Shown here: positions 57,667 to 64,000 of the stretch, piece after piece
How the letters are laid out: each line of letters opens with the position of its first letter
How positions within the stretch are numbered: position 1 is the first letter of the stretch
NCBI RefSeq assembly: GCF_000725495.1
Contig: NZ_JNZD01000019.1
Location: forward strand, 105,680-169,679
Source: Streptomyces aureus
Lineage (GTDB): Bacteria; Actinomycetota; Actinomycetes; Streptomycetales; Streptomycetaceae
Direction of reading: 5' to 3'
Length of the DNA stretch: 64,000 nt
Translations under genes and position numbers: made by a program
The notes under the pieces: generated by a model
Databases searched by the model: none
What the model saw: the letters and a program-made list of their open reading frames with translations, nothing else
What the model was told of the DNA's origin: nothing

Positions 57667-60600
57667 TTGACCGGGCTCGATCGGAACTCCGTACGAAGAA
57701 CCGCTCTGCTGGCCGGTGCCGCGCTGATCGCCGGACTGCTGCCGCTCGCCTCGGCGGGAGCGGCCGCGGCCGATGAACCGGCGCCGGTGCCGGTCGACCG
57801 CTTCGAGGGCGAGGTGCCCTTCGCGAGCCAGCCGGCCGAGGGACTCTTCACCTGGGGCGGCGACAGCGACGACCCGCCGAAGCTCGCCCTGACCGCGCGG
57901 TCCGACGCCCCCGAGGGCGCCAAGGTCCTCACCGGTGACTACGACATCAGCGGCTACGGCGGCTTCACCCACGACTTCGCGGCCGACCGGCCGGGCCACG
58001 ACTGGTCCGCGCACAAGGGCATCCGTTTCTGGTGGGACGGCCGCGACACGGCCAAGAAGATCTCCTTCGAGATCAAGGACGGCGGGGCGAACGGCGAGGC
58101 GTCCGAGCTGTGGACGACGTCCTTCACCGACGACTTCACCGGCTGGAAGCAGATCGAGATCCCCTTCGCCGACTTCGTCTACCGCACGGACTACCAGCCC
58201 GTCGGCGGCATCGACCACGTCCTCGGCCTGACGCAGATGTGGGGCTACGCCCTCACCCTGCCGGTCGGCGTCGCGGGGCAGTTCGCCATGGACGACGTCG
58301 AGCTGTACGGCAAGGCCGACCAGTCCCTGCGGGCCTCCGTCACCACCGACTCCGCGGTCTACCCGGTCCGCGAGGGCGCCACGGCCGCCGTGAAGGTCAC
58401 CGTCGCCACCACCGGCTCCGCCCCCATCGACGAACCCGTGACCGTCGCCTACGAGAGCGCGGGCGGCACCGCCACCGCCGGCCGGGACTACACCCCGGTC
58501 CACGGCGAGGTCACCTTCCCGGCGGGCACGGTGTCCGGCACCAGCCGCGTCGTCAGGGTCCCGACCCTGCGCGACCGCTCCGCCGAGGACGCCGAGACGA
58601 TCCCGCTCAAGCTCACGGTCACCGGCGCCAAGGCCCCCGCCGAGACCCCGCAGGTCGTGATCGACGCCCACGGACTCCCGTACCTGGACCCGAAGCTGCC
58701 CGTGAAGAAGCGGGTCGCCGACCTTCTCTCCCGGATGTCCCTGGAGGAGAAGACCGGGCAGATGACCCAGGCCGAGCGCGGCGCGATCGGCACCGGCGGC
58801 GACATCGCCGCCTACGACCTCGGGTCGCTGCTCTCCGGAGGCGGCTCCACGCCGACCCCCAACACCCCCGCGGCCTGGGCGAAGATGATCGACGGCTACC
58901 AGCTGCGGACCCGGGCCACCCGGCTGCAGATCCCGCTGATCTACGGCGTGGACGCCGTGCACGGCCACAACAACCTGGCCGGCGCGACGGTCATGCCCCA
59001 CAACATCGGCATCGGCGCCACCCGCGACCCGGCCCTCGCGGAGCGGACGGGCGCGGTGACCGCGGCCGAGGTCCGCGCCACCGGCATCCCCTGGGACTTC
59101 GCCCCCTGCCTGTGCGTCTCGCGCGACGAACGCTGGGGCCGTTCCTACGAGTCCTTCGGCGAGGACCCGGCGCTCGTCCAGTCCATGGAGACGGTCGTCC
59201 AGGGCCTGCAGGGCGCCCGCAGCGGCAAGGACCTGAAGGACGACGACAAGGTCCTCGCCACCGCCAAGCACTTCGTCGGCGACGGCGGCACCGGCTACGG
59301 CACGTCCACGACGGGTTCGTACACCCTCGACCAGGGCGTCACCAAGGTCACCCGCAAGGAACTGGAGGCCGTCCACCTGGCCCCGTTCACGACCGCGGTC
59401 GACCGGGGCGTCGGCTCGGTCATGCCGTCGTACTCCTCGCTCGACATCGTCGGTGACGGCCAGGGCCCGGTGAAGATGCACGCCCGCGCCGACATGATCA
59501 ACGGCGTGCTCAAGGGCAGGATGGGCTTCGACGGCTTCGTCATCAGCGACTGGAACGCCATCGACCAGCTCCCCGGCGACTACGCGGCGCACGTGCGCAC
59601 CTCGGTCAACGCGGGCGTGGACATGATGATGGTGCCGTACTCCTACAAGGACTTCCGGGCGACGCTCACGGACGAGGTGAAGGCGGGCCGGGTCACCACC
59701 AAGCGGATCGACGACGCCGTGGCGCGCATCCTCACCCAGAAGTTCCGGCTCGGCCTCTTCGAGAAGCCCTACGCGGACACGAGCGGCGCCTCGCGGATCG
59801 GCTCGTCCGCGCACCGGGCCGTGGCACGGCAGGCCGCCGCCGAGTCCCAGGTCCTGCTGAAGAACGCGAACGGCGTACTGCCGCTGAAGAAGTCCCAGAA
59901 GGTGTACGTCGCCGGTTCGAACGCCGACGACCTCGGCAACCAGTCCGGCGGCTGGACCCTCACCTGGCAAGGACAGTCCGGCCCGGTCCCCGGGGGCACG
60001 ACGATCCTCCAGGGCATGCGGAACGCCGGCGGGAACGTCACCTACTCCAAGGACGCCTCGGCCCCCACCTCGGGCTACGACGTCGGCGTGGTCGTCGTCG
60101 GCGAGACCCCGTACGCGGAGGGCGTGGGCGACGTCGGCAACGGCAACGACCTGGAGCTGACCACGGCGGACAAGGCGGCCGTGGACAAGGTGTGCGCGGC
60201 CATGAAGTGCGCGGTGCTGGTCGTCTCGGGCCGCCCGCAGCTCATCGGCGACCGGCTCGGCGCCATCGACGCCCTGGTGGCCTCCTGGCTGCCGGGCACC
60301 GAGGGGGACGGCGTCGCCGACGTCCTCTACGGAAGGCGCGCCTTCACCGGGCAGCTCCCGGTGACCTGGCCGAAGTCCGCGGACCAGCTGCCGATCAACG
60401 TCGGTGACTCCTCCTACGACCCGCAGTTCCCGTACGGATGGGGTCTCACCACGCTGACGAAGACGCCGAGGGGCGGCGAGGCCACGCTGCACCAGATGGC
60501 CCTGGTGGCCGCGGCGGCGGAACGGGCCGGGGCCGACCGTGACGCCCGCAGGATCGTCACCAGGGCCCGCCTGCTCGTCCAGCAGAAGATCGGCCCGTCG

Positions 60601-60708
60601 CTCGGCGCGGCGAACGCGGGGCACTTCGCGAACGCGGACCACCTTCTGCTGACCGGCCACTACGCGAAGGCGGTGGCCGAACTGACGAAGGCGTACCGCG
60701 CGGCGTGA
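57667..60708 (+). CDS. Secreted multidomain GH3 beta-glucosidase
   Basis: 1013 residues from a TTG with GAGGGG 8 nt upstream. A signal peptide with paired Arg (residues 10-11) ends near AAAADEP. Order: a carbohydrate-binding domain (about 40-215), a Calx-beta-like domain (about 218-336), then GH3 N- and C-domains. The nucleophile is Asp628 in VISDWNAID. A C-terminal helical segment of about 75 residues (LHQMALVAAAAERAG onwards) is unusual for GH3 enzymes. It should release glucose from beta-glucans outside the cell, probably with the divergent GH30 enzyme. Confidence 0.94.
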   Translation: MTGLDRNSVRRTALLAGAALIAGLLPLASAGAAAADEPAPVPVDRFEGEVPFASQPAEGLFTWGGDSDDPPKLALTARSDAPEGAKVLTGDYDISGYGGFTHDFAADRPGHDWSAHKGIRFWWDGRDTAKKISFEIKDGGANGEASELWTTSFTDDFTGWKQIEIPFADFVYRTDYQPVGGIDHVLGLTQMWGYALTLPVGVAGQFAMDDVELYGKADQSLRASVTTDSAVYPVREGATAAVKVTVATTGSAPIDEPVTVAYESAGGTATAGRDYTPVHGEVTFPAGTVSGTSRVVRVPTLRDRSAEDAETIPLKLTVTGAKAPAETPQVVIDAHGLPYLDPKLPVKKRVADLLSRMSLEEKTGQMTQAERGAIGTGGDIAAYDLGSLLSGGGSTPTPNTPAAWAKMIDGYQLRTRATRLQIPLIYGVDAVHGHNNLAGATVMPHNIGIGATRDPALAERTGAVTAAEVRATGIPWDFAPCLCVSRDERWGRSYESFGEDPALVQSMETVVQGLQGARSGKDLKDDDKVLATAKHFVGDGGTGYGTSTTGSYTLDQGVTKVTRKELEAVHLAPFTTAVDRGVGSVMPSYSSLDIVGDGQGPVKMHARADMINGVLKGRMGFDGFVISDWNAIDQLPGDYAAHVRTSVNAGVDMMMVPYSYKDFRATLTDEVKAGRVTTKRIDDAVARILTQKFRLGLFEKPYADTSGASRIGSSAHRAVARQAAAESQVLLKNANGVLPLKKSQKVYVAGSNADDLGNQSGGWTLTWQGQSGPVPGGTTILQGMRNAGGNVTYSKDASAPTSGYDVGVVVVGETPYAEGVGDVGNGNDLELTTADKAAVDKVCAAMKCAVLVVSGRPQLIGDRLGAIDALVASWLPGTEGDGVADVLYGRRAFTGQLPVTWPKSADQLPINVGDSSYDPQFPYGWGLTTLTKTPRGGEATLHQMALVAAAAERAGADRDARRIVTRARLLVQQKIGPSLGAANAGHFANADHLLLTGHYAKAVAELTKAYRAA

Positions 60709-60742
60709 GGGAGCCGCTTCCCGGGGAGGGGGGCGGACGGTA

Positions 60743-60779
60743 GGGCCGGCCGGGGCTGGGTTCCAGCCCCGGCCGGCCC
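60743..60779. terminator. Terminator after the GH3 gene
   Basis: A perfect 17-bp stem (60743-60759 with 60763-60779) around a GTT loop. A 27-bp tandem duplication follows at 60824-60877. Confidence 0.85.
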
Positions 60780-60823
60780 GCGCCGTTTCCGGTGGATCCG
60801 GTGATACCGGTGGCATGAGCGGC

Positions 60824-60877
60824 TCCCGCGGTTCCGGCGGCGCGGACGGTTCCCGCGGTTCCGGCGGCGCGGACGGT
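60824..60877. repeat. 27-bp tandem duplication
   Basis: Two copies beginning TCCCGCGGTTCCGG at 60824 and 60851, in the 260-bp gap before the TPM-like gene. No gene is evident in the gap. Confidence 0.7.
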
Positions 60878-60968
60878 CCGTGGCCGCCGGGCGAGGTGCC
60901 GGTGCCCGCCCGCCGGCGAGCCGCCGTACCGGTGTCCTCTTTCGCCCCGGTTCGGGTAGCTTCAAGGC

Positions 60969-62330
60969 ATGAGGGCCGCACGCACCCGAGGACTTCCGGG
61001 CCTGCTGGCCGCGCTGATACTCGCGGCCCTGGCGACGATGTGGCTCCCCGCGCCCCGGGCAGAAGCCGCCACCGACGTCTCCACGGTCGCGGCGGCCCTG
61101 CGCGAGGGGCCCGTCTACGTGGACCCGGCCGCCTCCGGCCAGCTCTCCGGCGCGGAGGCCGACGCGCTCTCCACCAAGATCGAGAAGGCGGACAAGCCGG
61201 TCTTCGTCGCGGTCCTTCCCGCGGACTTCCCCACCCAGGACCTCTTCCGGAACCTGCGCACCGACACCGGGATCACCGGCCTCTACGCGATCCGCCTCGG
61301 CGACCGCTTCGACGCCCGGGCCGATTCCGCCGTGATGTCCCGCACGGCCGTACAGAACCTCGTCGCCAGTGTGCAGGGCGTCTCGGACGCGAACACCCAG
61401 CTGAACGAGTTCACCGACCGGGCGCTCGCCAACATCCACGGCTCGGCCCCCGCGAGCTGGGGAGGCGGCATGGACAGCGGCGGCGTGCCCACGGGAGCGC
61501 TGATCGCGGTCGGCGCGGTGGCCGTGGTGGGCGGAGCGGGCGCCTACGTGGTCGTGCGGCGCAACCGTCGCCGCGACGAGGAGGAACAGCGGGCGGCGCT
61601 GGAGCGGCTCCGCGTGGTCGTGGACGAGGACATCACCGCCTTCGGCGAGGAACTGGACCGGCTCGACTTCCATCCCGCCGAGGCCGGCGCCGACGACGCG
61701 ATGCGCGCGGACTACGAACGCGCGCTGGACGCCTACGAACAGGCGAAGTCGCTCATGGCCGGGGCGCGCAGACCCGAGGACGTGCGCGCCGTCACCGAGT
61801 CCCTGGAGGGCGGCCGCTTCTCCCTCGCGGTCCTCGCCGCGCGCCGCGAGGGGCGGCCCGTGCCCGAACGCCGGGCGCCCTGCTTCTTCGACCCCCGGCA
61901 CGGGCCGTCCGTCGCCGACGCGGCCTGGACGCCCGCCGGGGGCGCGCCCCGCGAGGTCCCGGTCTGCAAGGCGGACTGGATGCGTCTCACCGGCGGTGAG
62001 GAACCGGCCGTGCGCGAGGTGGAGACCCCGAACGGCCGCCGCCCGTACTGGGACGCCGGTCCGGCGTACGGGCCCTGGGCGGGCGGCTACTTCGGCGGCG
62101 GCGTGCTGCCGGGCCTGCTCGTCGGGACCGTGCTCGGCAGCATGATGTCGAGCCCCGGGTACGGGGCCGCGTACGGCACCGGCTACGGCGACTTCGGCGG
62201 CGGCTACGACGGCGGGGACGTCTCCGGAGCCGACTTCGACCCCGGCGACTTCGGCGGCGGTTTCGGCGACGGCGGGGGAGGAGGGGACTTCGGCGGCGGG
62301 GGCGGCGGCGACTTCGGCGGCGGCTTCTGA
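60969..62330 (+). CDS. TPM-domain-like membrane protein with Gly-rich tail
   Basis: 453 residues. A signal peptide (about 1-33) is followed by an extracytoplasmic alpha/beta domain (about 35-165) that resembles TPM domains, one membrane helix (about 176-198) and a cytoplasmic helical region. A conserved segment with Cys (APCFFDPRHGPS ... VPVC) may bind a metal. The C-terminus is rich in Gly, Asp and Phe (repeated GGGDFGGG). TAGCTT ends 6 nt before the ATG, so it may be leaderless, though AAGG is also close. Function unknown. Confidence 0.75.
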   Translation: MRAARTRGLPGLLAALILAALATMWLPAPRAEAATDVSTVAAALREGPVYVDPAASGQLSGAEADALSTKIEKADKPVFVAVLPADFPTQDLFRNLRTDTGITGLYAIRLGDRFDARADSAVMSRTAVQNLVASVQGVSDANTQLNEFTDRALANIHGSAPASWGGGMDSGGVPTGALIAVGAVAVVGGAGAYVVVRRNRRRDEEEQRAALERLRVVVDEDITAFGEELDRLDFHPAEAGADDAMRADYERALDAYEQAKSLMAGARRPEDVRAVTESLEGGRFSLAVLAARREGRPVPERRAPCFFDPRHGPSVADAAWTPAGGAPREVPVCKADWMRLTGGEEPAVREVETPNGRRPYWDAGPAYGPWAGGYFGGGVLPGLLVGTVLGSMMSSPGYGAAYGTGYGDFGGGYDGGDVSGADFDPGDFGGGFGDGGGGGDFGGGGGGDFGGGF

Positions 62331-62384
62331 GACGCGCGGCCGAGGGAGGGAGCGGAGCGAGTGGGGCGTGGGGCGGACGGGGAG

Positions 62385-62464
62385 CACTCCGGGCTCCCCG
62401 TGGCATCCCGGGCGCCCCAGGCACTCCGGGCGCCCCATGCATCCCGGGCTCCCCAGGCATCCGG
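62385..62464. repeat. 18-bp tandem repeats downstream of the TPM-like gene
   Basis: About four and a half units of the pattern CAyyCCGGGCkCCCC, starting at 62385, 62404, 62422, 62440 and 62458. The surrounding 258-bp gap holds no gene. Confidence 0.75.
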
Positions 62465-62511
62465 ACCCGGCGACGCCCCGTGCGTACGGCCCTCGCGCCC
62501 CGCGCACACGG

Positions 62512-62548
62512 CGGCGCCGAGCGCCCCTGTGCGGGGAGCTCGGCGCCG
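62512..62548. terminator. Terminator between convergent TPM-like and YceI genes
   Basis: An 11-bp perfect outer stem (62512-62522 with 62538-62548) and an inner C4/G4 pairing. Confidence 0.7.
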
Positions 62549-62588
62549 AGGGAAAGCGTGCGTCGAAGCGGGGGCCTGGGCCCGTGGC

Positions 62589-63218
62589 TCAGCCGGCGTT
62601 CCGGATCGCCGAGATGTCGAAGTTCAGCTTGATCTTGTCGGAGACGAGGACGCCACCGGTCTCCAGGGCGGCGTTCCAGGTGAGGCCCCACTCGGAGCGC
62701 AGGATCTCGGCCTTGCCCTCGAAGCCCACGCGCTCGTTGCCGAACGGGTCCTTGGCGGCGCCGTTGAACTCCAGGTCGATGCTGATCTGCTTGGTGGTGC
62801 CGAGGATCTCCAGGTCGCCGGTGATCCGGTAGTCGTCACCGCCGAGCGCCTCCGCCTTGGTGGAGCGGAAGGTCATCGCCGGGAACTCGTCGGTCTTGAA
62901 GAAGTCGGCGCTCTTGAGGTGACCGTCACGGTCGGCGGAACCGGTGTCGATGCTGTCCATCTTGATGTCCAGGGAAGCCGTCGACCGGGCCGGGTCGGTG
63001 CCGTCCAGGCGCAGCGTGCCCTCGAAGTCCTTGAACGAGCCCTTGACGTTGGTCACCATCGCGTGCCGGGCGACGAAGCCGATCGTCGAGTGGGCCGGGT
63101 CGATCGTGTAGTCGCCGGTCAGGGCGGCCAGGTCCGGGCTGACGGCGCCGGCGGTGGCCGTGGCGACGGCGGAGGTGTTCTCGGCGGTGTCGGTGGTCTT
63201 GCGGCCGAAGATGCCCAT
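62589..63218 (-). CDS. YceI-family lipocalin-like protein
   Basis: 209 residues from ATG 63218 with AAGGAG upstream; a longer frame has no ribosome site. The YceI barrel is clear: YTIDPAHSTIGFVARHAMVTNVKGSF, then the SIDTG/RDGHLKSADFF segment and the final strand. These proteins bind isoprenoid or other lipid-like ligands. There is no signal peptide here, so it is probably cytoplasmic, unlike E. coli YceI. Two inverted operator-like sites lie upstream. Confidence 0.93.
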   Translation of the reverse strand: MGIFGRKTTDTAENTSAVATATAGAVSPDLAALTGDYTIDPAHSTIGFVARHAMVTNVKGSFKDFEGTLRLDGTDPARSTASLDIKMDSIDTGSADRDGHLKSADFFKTDEFPAMTFRSTKAEALGGDDYRITGDLEILGTTKQISIDLEFNGAAKDPFGNERVGFEGKAEILRSEWGLTWNAALETGGVLVSDKIKLNFDISAIRNAG

Positions 63219-63272
63219 CAGATGCTCCTTGGGGGGACGGGCCGCGGTTCCGGGGGGAGCCACGGCGTCATT

Positions 63273-63288
63273 CTGTTGAATGTTCAAC
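63273..63288. promoter_or_regulatory. MarR-like operator 1 upstream of yceI
   Basis: CTGTTGAATGTTCAAC contains the palindrome TTGAA-TG-TTCAA, typical of MarR sites. Confidence 0.55.
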
Positions 63289-63320
63289 GAGGTCAACACG
63301 GGCAACCGTAGACCTATTCC

Positions 63321-63336
63321 GTTCAACTTTCAACAG
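63321..63336. promoter_or_regulatory. MarR-like operator 2 upstream of yceI
   Basis: GTTCAACTTTCAACAG is the reverse complement of the first site with two changes. The centres are 48 bp apart, roughly four and a half helical turns. Confidence 0.5.
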
Positions 63337-63706
63337 CATCCGGAGTGTGCGCGTGCCGTGACGCCGGGTCGTCCTGGGCGGGCCTTCGCCGGGCGGCCCG
63401 GACGTCGGACACCGGCACCGGGTACCCCCGTGGAGTCGCTCCAACAGGAAGCGCGGACCGGCCGCCGAACCGGCGCTCGGACGCGGCGCGAACCGCCGAA
63501 CGGGGGTCGCGTCACCCCGGTGACGGCATGGGCCGTGCTTGAATGCCGAACGGCACTCGGCGGAACCGTTTGTGAGACCCCCACAAGGCCGAACCCCTCC
63601 GGGCAGTCGGATCGCCTGCATGTGATGGTGGTTCTGTTCAGGGGCGCCAGGAAAACGGTCCGGAGACTGTGCAGAGTCGACGGGCCTCTTTCCTTGGCGG
63701 ACTTCG

Positions 63707-63718
63707 TATGGTCGCTAC
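63707..63718 (+). promoter_or_regulatory. Candidate leaderless promoter of accB
   Basis: TATGGT at 63707-63712 ends 6 nt before the ATG. There is no ribosome site, so transcription probably starts at the ATG. The 63337-63706 gap shows no gene, only GC-rich sequence. Confidence 0.45.
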
Positions 63719-64000
63719 ATGACCGTTTTGGACGAGGCCGACACCGCCAGCACCACGATCCCCACCGGCGAACCGACCGACGCGCGTGGCCGCGTGGCGG
63801 AGCTGCACGCCATCCGTGCGGAGGCGCTGGCCGGGCCGAGCGAGAAGGCGACCGAGGCGCAGCACGCCAAGGGCAAGCTGACCGCCCGGGAGCGTATCGA
63901 GCTGCTGCTGGACGCGGGCTCGTTCAGCGAGGTCGAGCAGCTGCGCCGGCACCGGGCGACCGGCTTCGGCCTGGAGGCCAAGAAGCCGTACACGGACGGT
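63719..64000 (+). CDS. accB: Acyl-CoA carboxylase beta (carboxyltransferase) subunit, 3'-truncated
   Basis: The first 94 residues of a gene that runs off the right edge. MTVLDEAD is followed by RGRVAELHAIRAEAL, the AQHAKGKLTARERIELLLDAG signature and the FGLEAKKPYTDG segment of biotin-dependent acyl-CoA carboxyltransferases. These transfer carboxyl from carboxybiotin to acetyl- or propionyl-CoA to form malonyl- or methylmalonyl-CoA. The close match I recall is S. coelicolor AccB (SCO5535). The alternative is PccB. Confidence 0.88.
   Translation, partial: MTVLDEADTASTTIPTGEPTDARGRVAELHAIRAEALAGPSEKATEAQHAKGKLTARERIELLLDAGSFSEVEQLRRHRATGFGLEAKKPYTDG

Noticed and set aside
57577..60981. Minus-strand open frame of about 1130 codons opposite the GH3 gene
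   Set aside because: Antisense shadow; the plus-strand protein has clear GH3 motifs and a signal peptide.

Overview
The window is high-GC actinobacterial DNA and looks like the core of a Streptomyces chromosome: strong third-position GC bias, many GTG starts, short purine-rich ribosome sites or apparently leaderless starts, and gene families typical of the genus (GGDEF-EAL proteins, LAL/LuxR giant regulators, TetR repressors, secreted glycosidases). From memory the gene order matches the S. coelicolor interval running roughly from SCO5495 to SCO5535; I could not verify this by alignment. No rRNA, tRNA, prophage, insertion sequence or CRISPR array was seen.

Layout. 1-1220 is the 3' part of a GGDEF-EAL gene (probable rmdB), followed by about 600 bp of intergenic repeats. 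1837-5414 is the gatC-gatA-(80-aa ORF)-gatB operon for Glu-tRNA(Gln) amidotransferase. 5514-9744 holds membrane proteins, an MMPL exporter and a GNAT acetyltransferase. 9929-13896 has a small basic protein and a LAL regulator behind a repeat-rich stretch. 13976-17299 holds a sugar-dehydrogenase-like lipoprotein, an aldo/keto reductase and a 2-hydroxyacid dehydrogenase. 17518-20865 is a second GGDEF-EAL protein (probable cdgE) with a degenerate EAL domain.

20899-26533 is the branched-chain amino acid and serine block: leader peptide, attenuator, ilvB, ilvN, ilvC, serA. It continues further along with leuB (42815), ilvE (44127) and cimA (53810). cimA has its own candidate Ile attenuator. Together these supply acetohydroxyacid synthase, reductoisomerase, isopropylmalate dehydrogenase, the transaminase, and a citramalate entry into isoleucine.

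26618-36190 holds regulators and exporters: a second LAL regulator, a DHA2 exporter with a divergent TetR gene and 13-bp operator repeats, an MFS/MocR divergent pair, and a PucR-type regulator divergent from the proline catabolic pair (36373-39061). 39206-42672 holds a small protein, an Asp-nucleophile alpha/beta hydrolase behind two 30-bp operators, a 43-aa protein with a long leader, and a Tat-exported purple acid phosphatase. 45372-47812 holds a membrane protein and a KamA-type radical SAM enzyme.

47759-53437 is the most unusual locus: an NCS1 nucleobase permease divergent from a fused ureAB, a ureC with an altered flap, an agmatine deiminase and a TetR regulator. No urease accessory genes are present. 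The window ends with secreted GH30 and GH3 glycosidases, a TPM-like membrane protein, a YceI protein with a MarR-like double operator, and the start of an acyl-CoA carboxylase beta subunit (accB).
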